From assembly GCA_018266105.1 (NCBI GenBank), contig JAFEBA010000002.1, forward strand, positions 1 to 64,000: a DNA stretch of 64,000 nucleotides, given 5' to 3'. This DNA comes from a bacterium. GTDB lineage: Bacteria; Vulcanimicrobiota; Xenobia; Xenobiales; JADMJV01. The translations under genes were made by a program, and so were the position numbers. The notes beneath the pieces are model-generated. The model saw only the letters and a list, made by a program, of their open reading frames with translations, ran no database searches and was not told the DNA's origin. Positions 8,401 through 16,819 of this stretch are shown piece by piece (position 1 is the first letter of the stretch; each line of letters starts with the position of its first letter).

Positions 8401-8631
8401 GTCTGGACCTACCATTGGTGCCACTACATGGAAACCCACGGCAAGCCTGACCCGAGCGTGACCACCAGCGACACGCCGTTCTACATGAGCTTTGTCGACA
8501 CGGCCAATAACAAACGCACGTACGCGGCTTACAACCACACCAACGGAGCCATGACCGTCAACTTCAGCGATGGCGGCAGCTTGAATGTGCCGGCCCACCA
8601 GCTGGCCAGCAAAACCGTTACCGCTCCCTAA
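5431..8631 (+). CDS. Lipoprotein endo-beta-1,3-glucanase, GH81-like
   Basis: This 1066-residue exported enzyme should cut beta-1,3-glucan such as laminarin, callose or fungal wall glucan. The signal peptide ends in a lipobox (Phe-Ile-Ser-Gly-Cys, lipidated Cys27). Residues about 45-150 form a small beta domain. The GH81 body follows, with NNDHHFHYGYY (about 703-713), which carries the likely acid Asp, and GNNEESISEEINFW (about 780-793), which carries the likely catalytic Glu. GH81 usually reads NQESSSEA here. The C-terminal 60 residues form a small beta module. A GGAG precedes the ATG by about 8 nt. It is convergent with a GH63-like glucosidase gene, with a 4-bp overlap, suggesting shared glucan use. 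Confidence 0.85.
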   Translation: MRKSPVSAALRKACLVSCCLATFISGCASDGTSPLQTVTLPNSGSTQVQTGKVILLVAEPTSGVIHPSLQKNLTFQGVDDDLRVTFGPVTRNFSAAIQFEGVPVGTTGIHVFDPQNPKLFGEVEVVVKPGGTTYASDVVLIPSRSATGRVVSPKEGDPIAAGSGFIQASLSSLGPAGSSPIMAGVDAASVTGAMVDQHPYKTNSWLSPVLWSDNHTPYYIGGRQEMNWQQPIYPKPWNIRYNMQAELPALRGLNLGLERVRSNAGANLPSPGGFGANQSAQWTQIQATFDVRSLSIDPGFKPLQMKVARVGDYDADFVLRGVDDPDFDATGLPINATLQMTVVRGNPILYFKAVGLPKVNLGAFFSGVPTNTPGSIDLGAGKTVGYNVFTANFDQYGTGTIVVFYDHAGASLQTTTNLDPAKLTFQNTTTGNNYFAIAALPSAADATPANLQHLAASAFCVPTNTRVTYTHNAKGQTVDATYTMTTQDVLGSGNIKAVSGLLPNHYQNGPAGVPVLQAGPSPLGGMTFKSVRGNLKVYNAAQFTCRYQYAGILPWLPPLDDADGRAKLGQWIEVLKRRNGTTAPPYTGTYLERGQQAYELGKFLGRNGLAAASIADNNVTPASDPALAKQITDETKAAIELYFRQNPSYPDGQVKKNEAAPYYVYYDARVGALNQYPNGTGPSDIFPSDTNVKPYESYGAVTRNNDHHFHYGYYIFAAAQIALRDPVWGSQYKDAINQMIFDVANDPAVNPNPILQFPRMRNWDAYQNMCYAAGLSAPDGEGNNEESISEEINFWTGVILWGAATGQDALVEHGICHYAAASHTSWTYFFDPAGITTQLTKDTGGPAETNWPGEGAVRLFDGFTRWDTFFGVHPAFARAIVMIPVTGGSFYHALNSNYVKDVMKAYDDSVTKFTIDPLKPQGQNAFDGLNQWIEGPAHFYALFAKYCAMGDPTNALARYFNVPSDYNAVGTAPNNLIVPNDKFTDVGDSGVWTYHWCHYMETHGKPDPSVTTSDTPFYMSFVDTANNKRTYAAYNHTNGAMTVNFSDGGSLNVPAHQLASKTVTAP

Positions 8632-11243
8632 CCGTCCAGGCTCTCGGCCACCATCTGTTCCAGCAGGGGCGCCACCAGCGCCGTCCAGCCCTGCTGGTGG
8701 ATGGAGCCGAGGCCACGTCCGGTGTCACCGTGGAAGTACTCGTGAAAGAGTATCAGCTGGTCAAACCCGGGCCGGTTGTGCTGCAGGAACTGCTGATGGC
8801 TGACTCTCCGTCCCTGTTTGTCGGGCAGAAAGAGCTTGACCAGACGGCGACGCAGCTGCTGAGCGGCCTGCTTGAGCGTGATCTGCTTGGACGTCCCATC
8901 AAAACAGGGAATTTTGAGAGAAGTCCCATAAAACTTGTGATACTGCTCAAGGGCGCCGATGAGCAGGTAATTCAAGGGGAACCACACAGGCCCTCGCCAA
9001 TTGCTGTTGCCACCATAAAGCGGCGTGACGGCCTCACCCGGTTCATAGCCCACCGAATAGGATTCTCCCTCGATCTCTAATTGGAAAGGCTGGTCCTGAT
9101 GAGCCTTAGAGAGGCTGCGCAATCCGAAGGGCGAGAGGAACTCGTCCGGGTCAAAAACCCTCATCAAGATACGCTTGAGATGATCGCGTGTGGCCACGGC
9201 CAGCAAGACCGAGTCACCCTTGCGCTCAAAGTGCCTCATCAAGTGAGGCCGATTGGCCACAAACCACTCCAGCCTGCGCTTGAATCCCGGCAGTTTCTTC
9301 AACGCCTCGCCATCCAGCGCATCCACCGCAACCAACGAAATCAGGCCGACCATCGAGCGAATCTTGAGGGGAGTGATGCTGCCATCTCGTTTCAGAAAGT
9401 CATAGTAGAAGCCATCCTCCTCGTCCCAGAGCCCGCTTCCGCCCAGCTTGTTCATGGAATAGGTCACGGCCACGAAATGTTCAAAAAACTTGGAAGCAAT
9501 GTCCTCATAGACCGGGTCGGTTTCAGCCAGCTCCAGCGCCATCTTGAGCATCTGCAAACAGTAGAACGCGATCCAGGCAGTGGCGTCCGCCTGCTCCAAT
9601 TCGGACCCGCGCGGCAAATTGGAGCGGTCAAAAGCTCCCACATTGTCCAGCCCCAGGAAGCCCCCGCTAAAGACGTTGTTGCCGTCTTTGTCAGTGCGAT
9701 TGATCCACCAGGTGAAATTGAGTAACAGCTTCTGAAAAACCCTGGCCAGGAAGGCGCGATCACGAGATTCGTCCCGACGGTACAGATGCCAGGCCGCCCA
9801 GGCGTGCACGGGCGGGTTGACGTCATCGAAATTCCACTCATAAGCCGGGATCTGGCCGTTGGGATGCTGATACCATTCCCGCAACAGCAGAAGAAGCTGC
9901 TGCTTGGCCAGATCAGGATCGATTCGAGCCAGGGGAATGACGTGAAAGGCCGAGTCCCAGGCGGCATACCAGGGGTATTCCCAGGCGTCCGGCATCAACA
10001 GAACATCGCGGTTGTAGAGGTTGGCGGCCCAGCGGTGGTTGCGACCCTTCAGGCGTGAAGCCGGGGGCTTGGGATGGACCGGGTCGCCTTCCAGCCACTG
10101 ATCGACCGCATAGTAATAGAACTTCTTGCTCCACAACAATCCAGCCAGAGCCTGGCGCCAGACCTGCCGCTCCGCTCCCTGTAGCTGAGACGCATGCTGG
10201 CTGTAATAGTCCTCGCACTCCTTGAGCCGTCGAGCAATGGTCAGATCGAACTCACGACCAAAAAGTTGCTTGGGCCCGCCTTCGGCCTGGCTCAGGCGGA
10301 AACGCAACTCCACCTCTTCGCCCCCACCCAGCTCCAGTTGAATCCAGGCAGCGGCCTTGGTGCCCTGCTGATTCGGATTGCAGGCCTTCTTTTCTGCCTG
10401 GATGACGCGCCGGTGGAAGGCGTCCTTGACATAGGGCTGTTTGTTCTTGACCCCATAGAGCTTCTGCAGATTGCTTTCGTTCTCGGTGAAAAGAAACTCG
10501 GCTTCGCGCTCCACCCAAAAGCGCCACTTGCCCAGTTGCTCGTGCTCCAACAGCAAGCCGCCCTCGGGATGCACTGAGATGTTCGGCCGAGCCGTATAGC
10601 CCTCGCCGCTCCGCCCCCAACCCCAGGTATTGCGAAACCAGACGGTGGGCAGCAAAGTCAGGGACCTTGCCTGTGAACCGCGATTGACCACTGTATAGCG
10701 AATCAGAATGTCATCCGGGCCGGCCTTGGCATATTCTACATAGCAATCAAAGTAAGCGTCATCGTCGAACGCATCAGTATCCTGCAGTTCATATTCGGGC
10801 TCCTGGCGGGAACGCCCGGCATTGACCCGGCGCAGCTCTTCATAGGGGAAGGGTCGCTGCGGATACTTGTAAAGCGCCCGCATATAACTGTGTGTAGGGC
10901 TTGAATCCAGATAATAATAGAGTTCCTTGACGTCTTCGCCATGGTTGCCCTCAGGGCCGGTCAGACCAAAGAGGCGTTCCTTCAGGATCGGATCTTGATG
11001 ATTCCAGAGAGCCACCGAAAAACAAAGTCGACACTGGCGGTCGGTCAGGCCCAACAGGCCGTCCTCGCCCCAGCGATACACGCGAGCGGGAGCGTCGTCG
11101 TGACCGAAGTCGTTCCAGGCGTCACCGTCAGCGGAATAGTCTTCGCGCACGGTGGCCCACTGTCGTTCGGGTAAGTAGGGACCCCAGCGTTTCCAGTTGG
11201 CCTGGCGCTGAGCGTCCTCCTGGAGGCGTTGTTGCTCTGACAT
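8628..11243 (-). CDS. GH63-like (MGH1-type) glucosidase
   Basis: The 871-residue protein belongs to the large bacterial family usually annotated as glucosidase, with an MGH1/GH63-like (alpha/alpha)6 catalytic domain. N-terminal marks include WGPYLPERQWATVREDYSAD and YRWGEDGLLGLTDRQ. In the barrel, PWYAAWDSAFHVIPLARIDP and GGNSNWRGPVWFPLNYLL match the conserved Trp/Asp-rich substrate pocket, and FHEYFHGDTGRGLGS lies near the end. There is no signal peptide, so it acts in the cytosol. Its substrate is not predictable; alpha-glucosides or glucosylglycerate-type solutes are possible. ATG 11243 was chosen over an upstream in-frame start because AGAAGG lies 7 nt before it. It is divergent from pepF with about 50 bp between. 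Confidence 0.8.
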   Translation of the reverse strand: MSEQQRLQEDAQRQANWKRWGPYLPERQWATVREDYSADGDAWNDFGHDDAPARVYRWGEDGLLGLTDRQCRLCFSVALWNHQDPILKERLFGLTGPEGNHGEDVKELYYYLDSSPTHSYMRALYKYPQRPFPYEELRRVNAGRSRQEPEYELQDTDAFDDDAYFDCYVEYAKAGPDDILIRYTVVNRGSQARSLTLLPTVWFRNTWGWGRSGEGYTARPNISVHPEGGLLLEHEQLGKWRFWVEREAEFLFTENESNLQKLYGVKNKQPYVKDAFHRRVIQAEKKACNPNQQGTKAAAWIQLELGGGEEVELRFRLSQAEGGPKQLFGREFDLTIARRLKECEDYYSQHASQLQGAERQVWRQALAGLLWSKKFYYYAVDQWLEGDPVHPKPPASRLKGRNHRWAANLYNRDVLLMPDAWEYPWYAAWDSAFHVIPLARIDPDLAKQQLLLLLREWYQHPNGQIPAYEWNFDDVNPPVHAWAAWHLYRRDESRDRAFLARVFQKLLLNFTWWINRTDKDGNNVFSGGFLGLDNVGAFDRSNLPRGSELEQADATAWIAFYCLQMLKMALELAETDPVYEDIASKFFEHFVAVTYSMNKLGGSGLWDEEDGFYYDFLKRDGSITPLKIRSMVGLISLVAVDALDGEALKKLPGFKRRLEWFVANRPHLMRHFERKGDSVLLAVATRDHLKRILMRVFDPDEFLSPFGLRSLSKAHQDQPFQLEIEGESYSVGYEPGEAVTPLYGGNSNWRGPVWFPLNYLLIGALEQYHKFYGTSLKIPCFDGTSKQITLKQAAQQLRRRLVKLFLPDKQGRRVSHQQFLQHNRPGFDQLILFHEYFHGDTGRGLGSIHQQGWTALVAPLLEQMVAESLDG

Positions 11244-11295
11244 GGCTGGGCCTTCTGGCAGGGGAAGATCGGCCCTGCAGGAAGCTCGGGCCTTG

Positions 11296-13086
11296 ATGGC
11301 TACTGTATTCACTCCCAACACCGGGGACTGGGATCTCACCCCCTTCTACGCTGAGCGCCTGGGCGCCGATTATCAAAATGACCGGCAAAACTTCCGGGAC
11401 CGCCTGGAGCGGGCCCTACAAGAGACTGATCTGCCGAAACTGCTGCTGGAGTGGGAACAACTGGTCAGCGACAGTGAGCACATGGGCTCCTACCTGACCT
11501 GCCTGCGCAGCGCCGACGGCCGCGATCAGCAGGTGGCCCAGGAACTGGCCAGCCTGCAGAGCGATGGTTCGCGCATGCGACAGCTCGAAGTCAGCCTGTC
11601 GGAAAAGCTGAAACAGCTGAGCGAAGCCCAACTGCAAGAACTCTGCCAGAATCCCCAGCTGAAGGAGCTGGAGTATTACCTGCAGCGCCTGCGCCAGCGG
11701 GCCCTCTGGCAGATGCCAGGCGAATTGGAGAACCTGGCTGCTGAACTGGACGTGGACGGGATGTCCGCCTGGGGTCGGCTCTACGACCAGATCGCCGGTC
11801 GACTGGAGTTCCAGTATCTCAATGCGAAGGGCGAACAGCTGACGGCACCCATGTCCATGAAGGTGAGCCTGTTGGAAGACCCCGATCCCAAGGTGCGCAA
11901 AAGCGTGTTAGAGGGCAGCAATCGGGCCTGGCAAAGCGTGGAAGACGTGGCCGCCGCCTGTCTCAACGCCATCGCCGGCAATCGCCTGACGCTCTACAAA
12001 CGCCGCGGCGTTCCACACTTTCTGGAACCGGCGTTATTTGACGCCGCCATCGAACGAGCCACTCTGGATTCGATGTTGGGCGCCATCGCCTCTCGCTACG
12101 AGCTGCCCCGTCGCTTCCTGAAGCTCAAGGCCAAAATCTTAGGGGTGGAGCGATTGGGCTTCCAAGACCTGAGCGCCCCCCTGCCCGACCTGGACAATTC
12201 CAAGATTGCTTGGGATCAGGCGGGAAAGATGCTGGTGGAAGAAACTCGCGCCACCTACCCGGAGTTCTCCAAGTTCTGCCAGGAATCGCTGGCCCAGAAC
12301 TGGGTCGACTGGAGCCCTCGCGAAGGCAAGCGACCGGGCGGCTACTGCACCGGCTCCACCCGACTGCGCCAGTCGCGCATTTTTATGACCTACCACGGGG
12401 CCTTTGGCGACCTGATGACGCTGACCCACGAGTTCGGTCATGCCTGGCACACTCACGTGATGAACCAGGAGCGACCGCTCAACACCCTTTACCCTATGAC
12501 GCTGGCCGAGACCGCCTCCACCTTTGCCGAAAACCTGCTGCTAGACGCTCTGCTACGGGCACCCGCCACCAGCCCAGAACAACGCCTGAAGCTGCTAGAC
12601 TCCAGGCTTGAGGGCGCCTGCGCCTTCCTGCTGAACATTCCCTCTCGCTTTCTCTTCGAAAAGCGTTTCTACGAAGAGCGAGCCCAGGGTGAAGTCTCGG
12701 TGGATCGGCTCAAAGAGCTGATGCTGGAGGCACAGAAGGAAACCTATGGGGACAGCCTCGACCCCGACCAGCTTGACCCCTACTTCTGGGCCTCCAAGCT
12801 GCACTTCTACATCACCGAACTCAGCTTCTATAACTTCCCTTATTCCTTTGGCTATCTTTTCAGCCTGGGAGTCTATGCCCAGGCCCAAAAGCGCGGGGAA
12901 GCCTTCCTGCCCACCTACGAGCGCCTCTTGCAGGCCACCGGACGGCGCACGGCCGAGCAGTGCGCCCGAGAACATCTGCAGGTTGAGCTGAATCAGCCAC
13001 AATTCTGGTTAGATTCGCTGGCCTTGGTGGAACAGGACATGCAACAGTTCGAAGAGCTGGCCCGGGACGTTTACAAAATCGCCTGA
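11296..13086 (+). CDS. pepF: Oligoendopeptidase F (M3 metallopeptidase)
   Basis: This 596-residue cytosolic zinc peptidase degrades oligopeptides. The M3 zinc motif HEFGH is at about residues 378-382 in the segment THEFGHAWHTHVM, and the third ligand Glu is probably in PMTLAETASTFAENL about 30 residues later. The N-terminal helical region (about 1-190) matches the oligopeptidase F N-domain. The length is usual. The start at 11296 was chosen because upstream in-frame codons overlap the divergent gene and lack similarity. No classical Shine-Dalgarno is visible. Confidence 0.92.
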   Translation: MATVFTPNTGDWDLTPFYAERLGADYQNDRQNFRDRLERALQETDLPKLLLEWEQLVSDSEHMGSYLTCLRSADGRDQQVAQELASLQSDGSRMRQLEVSLSEKLKQLSEAQLQELCQNPQLKELEYYLQRLRQRALWQMPGELENLAAELDVDGMSAWGRLYDQIAGRLEFQYLNAKGEQLTAPMSMKVSLLEDPDPKVRKSVLEGSNRAWQSVEDVAAACLNAIAGNRLTLYKRRGVPHFLEPALFDAAIERATLDSMLGAIASRYELPRRFLKLKAKILGVERLGFQDLSAPLPDLDNSKIAWDQAGKMLVEETRATYPEFSKFCQESLAQNWVDWSPREGKRPGGYCTGSTRLRQSRIFMTYHGAFGDLMTLTHEFGHAWHTHVMNQERPLNTLYPMTLAETASTFAENLLLDALLRAPATSPEQRLKLLDSRLEGACAFLLNIPSRFLFEKRFYEERAQGEVSVDRLKELMLEAQKETYGDSLDPDQLDPYFWASKLHFYITELSFYNFPYSFGYLFSLGVYAQAQKRGEAFLPTYERLLQATGRRTAEQCAREHLQVELNQPQFWLDSLALVEQDMQQFEELARDVYKIA

Positions 13087-13130
13087 TCGAGTAAACTGAA
13101 CATTATTCATTTTTCTTGCAAGGGGCATCC

Positions 13131-13787
13131 ATGAGCAAACAAGATCGCTCGAACGACGGGTTCTATTCAAAAGTAGTGATTGCATCCGTCGTGGTGATCT
13201 GGGTGTCGCTGGTGGGCGGCAACTGGCTGGGCCACTACGTCGTGGAGAAGGGCCTGCTTCACGACAAGAAAAAGGGCAAGTCAGCCTCGGACGAATACCG
13301 TCCGGCCTCGGTTCAGAAGGTCAAGCCCTGGATCACCGTCGACCCTTCTCAACAGCAAGAGCTGGAACGCCTGCAGGGAACAACTCACGAGGAAGAGCCC
13401 GCGCCGGCCGCTTCGGCCACCCCTGAAGCCCCGCCGGTGACCGCTTCCCCGGTCGAAATGGAGACCAGCGCCCCGGCTCCCGAAGTCACCCCTATTGCCG
13501 AACCCACCGCCACCCCGGGCGCACCCACCCCCACTCCAGCTGATGTGCAGGGCAGCACTACATTCCACCTGCAATTTGGCAGCTTTGAAAGCCGTGAGAA
13601 CGCTCAGGCACTGGTCGACAACCTTCAGGCTGTGGGCCAGGAGGCCGAGGTAGAGGAATTCAAGGGCGCGGGCGGTAAGGACCTGTTTCGAGTACGCGGT
13701 GGAAGCTACACGTCCGAAGAACAGGCCCGTCAGCAAAGGGACAAGCTGAGCGAGCAGCAGTTCAAGGCCTTCATCGTTTCTCAGTAA
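13131..13787 (+). CDS. Membrane-anchored SPOR domain protein
   Basis: The 218-residue protein has a short cytoplasmic N-terminus, one transmembrane helix (about 14-34), a Pro/Ala/Thr-rich linker (about 85-140) and a C-terminal SPOR domain. That domain begins FHLQFGSFESRENAQALVDN and ends in the KAFIVSQ strand. SPOR domains bind denuded peptidoglycan and place proteins at the division septum, so a cell-wall or division role is likely. AAGGGG with a short CATCC spacer precedes the ATG. The next gene starts 9 bp after the stop, so the two are probably cotranscribed. Confidence 0.82.
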   Translation: MSKQDRSNDGFYSKVVIASVVVIWVSLVGGNWLGHYVVEKGLLHDKKKGKSASDEYRPASVQKVKPWITVDPSQQQELERLQGTTHEEEPAPAASATPEAPPVTASPVEMETSAPAPEVTPIAEPTATPGAPTPTPADVQGSTTFHLQFGSFESRENAQALVDNLQAVGQEAEVEEFKGAGGKDLFRVRGGSYTSEEQARQQRDKLSEQQFKAFIVSQ

Positions 13788-13796
13788 GGCGACTGC

Positions 13797-14792
13797 TTGA
13801 ACCGAGATACCAAAGAACTCCTCAGCGTGGGTGGCTACTCCGGCAACATGCACCGTTTGAAGGTGCTGGTCGTAGACGATGACCCCATGATTTTAAAGAT
13901 GGTCAAGACCGTACTGGAGAACTCCAGCCTGGGCTTCGAGGTCATCTCCACCGATCACGGTCGCCAGGGCATCGAACTGGCCAAAACCCAGATCCCGGAT
14001 CTGATTCTGCTTGACTTGATGATGCCTGAGATGGACGGCATCGAAGTCTGCGAGCACTTGCGCGCCAGTCGCCTGACCTACCTCATTCCGGTCATCATGT
14101 TGACCGCCTCGGCCTCTTCCATCCACCGCCTGGACGCGCTGCGCACGGGCGTGGACGAGTATCTCTCCAAGCCCTTCGACCCGGAAGAGCTGGAAGCGCG
14201 AATCGTCGGGTTGATCAGAAGATTCCGTTTAACCCGGGCCAGCAATCCGCTCACCGGCCTACCCGGCAACCTGGCCATTGAGCAGGAGATCCATCGCCGG
14301 CTTTCGCGCGAGGAGGGCTTCGCGTGCTGCTATTTTGACCTGGACAATTTCAAGGCCTACAACGACTACTACGGCTTCGAAAAGGGCGACGAGTGCCTGC
14401 GCTGGGTGGCCCAGCTCCTGATCGAAGCCAGCGAAAAGCTCGGCCTGGAAGAGGACTTCGTGGGCCACATTGGCGGAGACGACTTCGTCTACATCACTCG
14501 CCCCGAGCACTTTGAACCGATTTGCCAGCACATGTGCAAAATTTTCGACGACCAGGTGGGCCTGCTTTACAACGACGTGGACCGCAACCAGGGCTTCATT
14601 CGGGTCACCAATCGCCGCGACGAAATGCAGCAGTTTCCCCTGATGAGCGTATCCATCGGAGTGGCCACCAACGAACGCCGTGTGCTCTCCAGCCCGCTCC
14701 AGGTGGCCGAGATTGCTTCAGAACTCAAACGCGCCGCCAAGCAGCGCAACCTGGTGGGGAGTCACTACATCGTGGATCGGAGAAGTAGTTAG
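13797..14792 (+). CDS. Response regulator with GGDEF (GGDDF) domain
   Basis: This 331-residue protein has a REC domain (about 20-140: VLVVDDDP, phospho-acceptor in LILLDLMMPEMDG, TAS, and Lys in LSKPFD) fused to a GGDEF domain (about 150-320). The active-site loop reads Gly-Gly-Asp-Asp-Phe. The guanine-contacting Asn and Asp (FKAYNDYYGFEKGDE) are present, so GTP specificity and cyclic-di-GMP synthesis are plausible, although Glu is more usual in the signature. The usual RxxD product-inhibition site is absent upstream of the motif. TTG 13797 has AAGG seven nt upstream; ATG 13848 is an alternative that starts just before the REC domain. No partner histidine kinase is in the window. Confidence 0.85.
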   Translation: MNRDTKELLSVGGYSGNMHRLKVLVVDDDPMILKMVKTVLENSSLGFEVISTDHGRQGIELAKTQIPDLILLDLMMPEMDGIEVCEHLRASRLTYLIPVIMLTASASSIHRLDALRTGVDEYLSKPFDPEELEARIVGLIRRFRLTRASNPLTGLPGNLAIEQEIHRRLSREEGFACCYFDLDNFKAYNDYYGFEKGDECLRWVAQLLIEASEKLGLEEDFVGHIGGDDFVYITRPEHFEPICQHMCKIFDDQVGLLYNDVDRNQGFIRVTNRRDEMQQFPLMSVSIGVATNERRVLSSPLQVAEIASELKRAAKQRNLVGSHYIVDRRSS

Positions 14793-15703
14793 TGTCCCTG
14801 CTGCAAGACTTTGCTGCCCCCCAGGGCAGCACGTCGGTGGCGCTCGGTTTTTTTGACGGATTCCATCGTGGTCATCAGGCCATCCTGGCCACCACCTGCG
14901 AAAAACTGCGCCCCGTGACCTTCACCTTCCGCAACCACCCCGCCAGCGTCATTCAGTCGGTGCGAATGCCGGGTCTACTGACGGTGGCCGCCGAGCGCCA
15001 GGCGCTCTTGCAGCAGGCCGGGAGCGAGGTGGTCTGGTGCGACTTCGATCGCCCCTTCTCACAGCTGTCCCCCCAGGAATTTTTCGACGAAATTCTGCTT
15101 CGAGGGCTGGGAGCCGGGCGACTGGTCTCAGGAGCCAACTATCGTTTCGGCCACAAAGCCGGCGGTGACGTGAATCTCCTGCGCCAACTGGCCGAACCCC
15201 ACGGCATTGAGGTGGTGACCGTGGCAGGAGTTGAGGAAGGGGGCGAGCTGATCTCCTCCACCCGCATTCGCAACTGTTTGCAGCAAGGCAAACCGGAAGA
15301 AGCAGCGATCATGCTGGGGCGCCCCTACACGCTCTCGGCCCGGGTGGTCCGCGGCGACCAGCGCGGGCGCACCATCGGCTTTCCCACCGCCAATCTGCAA
15401 CTGGCCGCTGGCAAGTTGGTCCCGGCTTACGGCGTCTACGCCTGCTGGGTGCAGCGCGGTCAGGGCCGGTTGGCCGCCGTGGCCAACCTGGGAGTCCGAC
15501 CGACGGTGGCCACCAACCAGGCTGAGCCGCTCCTGGAAGCTCACCTGCTGGACTTCGACGGCGATCTCTACGGTGAGCCCCTGGTGGTAGAACTGCATCA
15601 TTTTCTGCGCCCCGAGCAGCGCTTTCCTGGACTGGATGCCTTAAAGTCCCAGCTCCAGCTCGACCTGGCCCGTGCCCGAGAGCTATTGCTGCGACCCGCT
15701 TGA
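14792..15703 (+). CDS. ribF: Bifunctional riboflavin kinase / FAD synthetase
   Basis: The 303-residue enzyme phosphorylates riboflavin to FMN and adenylylates FMN to FAD. The N-terminal nucleotidyltransferase shows GFFDGFHRGHQ and, later, ISSTRIRNCLQQGKPEEA. The C-terminal riboflavin kinase barrel shows VVRGDQRGRTIGFPTANL and the GVYACWV strand. The length is standard. The GTG start overlaps the stop of the GGDEF gene by one base (TAGTG), suggesting translational coupling. Confidence 0.93.
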   Translation: MSLLQDFAAPQGSTSVALGFFDGFHRGHQAILATTCEKLRPVTFTFRNHPASVIQSVRMPGLLTVAAERQALLQQAGSEVVWCDFDRPFSQLSPQEFFDEILLRGLGAGRLVSGANYRFGHKAGGDVNLLRQLAEPHGIEVVTVAGVEEGGELISSTRIRNCLQQGKPEEAAIMLGRPYTLSARVVRGDQRGRTIGFPTANLQLAAGKLVPAYGVYACWVQRGQGRLAAVANLGVRPTVATNQAEPLLEAHLLDFDGDLYGEPLVVELHHFLRPEQRFPGLDALKSQLQLDLARARELLLRPA

Positions 15704-16160
15704 GAAGCCCTGCCCGGGCGCTCTTTTGCACCTTTGGGAGGGGGGGCCGTTGCCCGCTCTGCCTGCCGGCTCCCTGATCTCGATTCCGGCCGGTCCCTTA
15801 CCCGACCTGCCGAGAGAGCTGGACCTGGAAGTGCGCAGCCAGGGCAGTCGGGACTTTGTCGCCCGGACCGAGCCCTGGAGCCTGTATCTGGACTGCCTGG
15901 ACGCTTTCGACCTGGGCCTGGCAGAAGAGGTCATCGAGGCAGCCGCGGCCGCCGGCTGCGACTGGGTAGTGGCCGCCCCGGTCGCCGACCAGTCGGTGCG
16001 CTATCGACTCTATTCGCTACTGCGACTTCTCTGCGACCGCTTCAAGCTCAAATTCAGTATCTTTGAAAATCAGCAACGCGAGCCGGCCGAGCGCCTCAAC
16101 CATTATCTGGCCAGTCGGCGCGGTTGCTGCCGCTTTCGCAGCCTGGGCGCCCAACGTTAG
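15672..16160 (+). CDS. Hypothetical protein downstream of ribF
   Basis: The protein is unrecognised. The frame encodes up to 162 residues. The first part is Pro/Leu-rich. The second half has a plausible alternating helix/strand pattern (AEEVIEAAAAAGCDWVVAAP, then a Leu-rich helix and KFSIFEN). This looks like a small alpha/beta domain with a strand ending in Ala-Pro-Val-Ala-Asp. The GTG at 15672 would overlap ribF by 32 bp; TTG 15726, after the ribF stop, is an equally likely start. Codon use matches neighbouring genes, and coverage of the whole ribF-to-sigma gap argues that it is real. Confidence 0.5.
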   Translation: MPESYCCDPLEKPCPGALLHLWEGGPLPALPAGSLISIPAGPLPDLPRELDLEVRSQGSRDFVARTEPWSLYLDCLDAFDLGLAEEVIEAAAAAGCDWVVAAPVADQSVRYRLYSLLRLLCDRFKLKFSIFENQQREPAERLNHYLASRRGCCRFRSLGAQR

Positions 16161-16170
16161 TTCTCAGGAG

Positions 16171-16207
16171 GGAAACTTTTTTCCGGGCCGGGTGAACTTT
16201 TTCACCC
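16171..16207 (+). promoter_or_regulatory. Two ECF-like -35 motifs within small palindromes
   Basis: GGAAACTTTTTTCC (16171-16184) and GGGTGAACTTTTTCACCC (16190-16207) each contain a GAACTT-like core reminiscent of ECF -35 elements, and each is palindromic. They lie 110-150 bp before the ECF sigma gene. They could be an autoregulated promoter or simple hairpins ending the ribF transcript. No clear -10 is visible. Confidence 0.3.
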
Positions 16208-16318
16208 CTTCACTCATCCAACCTGGGCAATGCGGAAAATCCAAGGGAGGCCTGATCGGTGAGCGAAGCCTTATCCCTGGCCCTGGTGGGGCCGCACTTT
16301 CGAGAGCGGGGGAGCTCG

Positions 16319-16819
16319 ATGTCGTTGGTGGAGCGGCTTCGTTCCGGCCAGGCTGAAGCGCTACAGGCCTTCATTGAGGAGACCCAGCAGAGGGCCTACG
16401 GTCTGGCTTTTTCCATCCTGCAGGACCCTCATCAATGCCAGGATGCGTTGCAAGACGCCTATCTGACCGTCTTGGAAAAGATCCACCAGTTACGCGATGA
16501 GGCTTCTCTGCGCAGCTGGTTTTCGCAGATTCTGGTCAATCGCTGCCGCCAGCAAATGCGCCTGCCGGCCTGGGAAGAGATGCCCGAAAGAGTTGAACCC
16601 CCGCGATGCCTGGCCGAGAAGCTGGATGTCCAGGCAGCCCTGGCTCAGCTCACCCCCATCGAGCGCACAATTTTGACCCTGCGCGAAGTGATGGAGCTGT
16701 CTTATCAGGAAATTGCTCAGGTCCTCGGTATACCTTTAGGCACGGTGCGTTCCCGATTGGCCAACGCTCGCGCTCGCTTGCTGCAGAAACTCAGCCAGGA
16801 TGGGAGGGCCGCTCGATGA
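16319..16819 (+). CDS. ECF-family RNA polymerase sigma factor
   Basis: The 166-residue protein has sigma region 2 (about 20-85, including FSILQDPHQCQDALQDAYL) and region 4 with a helix-turn-helix (about 105-160, LSYQEIAQVLGIPLGTVRSR). There is no region 1.1 or 3, which is typical of ECF sigma factors. It should redirect RNA polymerase in response to an envelope or stress signal. I chose ATG 16319 because GGGGAG lies 5 nt upstream; a longer in-frame form starting at 16259 adds 20 unlike residues. Its stop overlaps the ATG of the next gene (ATGA), whose zinc-finger head is the obvious anti-sigma partner. Confidence 0.9.
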   Translation: MSLVERLRSGQAEALQAFIEETQQRAYGLAFSILQDPHQCQDALQDAYLTVLEKIHQLRDEASLRSWFSQILVNRCRQQMRLPAWEEMPERVEPPRCLAEKLDVQAALAQLTPIERTILTLREVMELSYQEIAQVLGIPLGTVRSRLANARARLLQKLSQDGRAAR

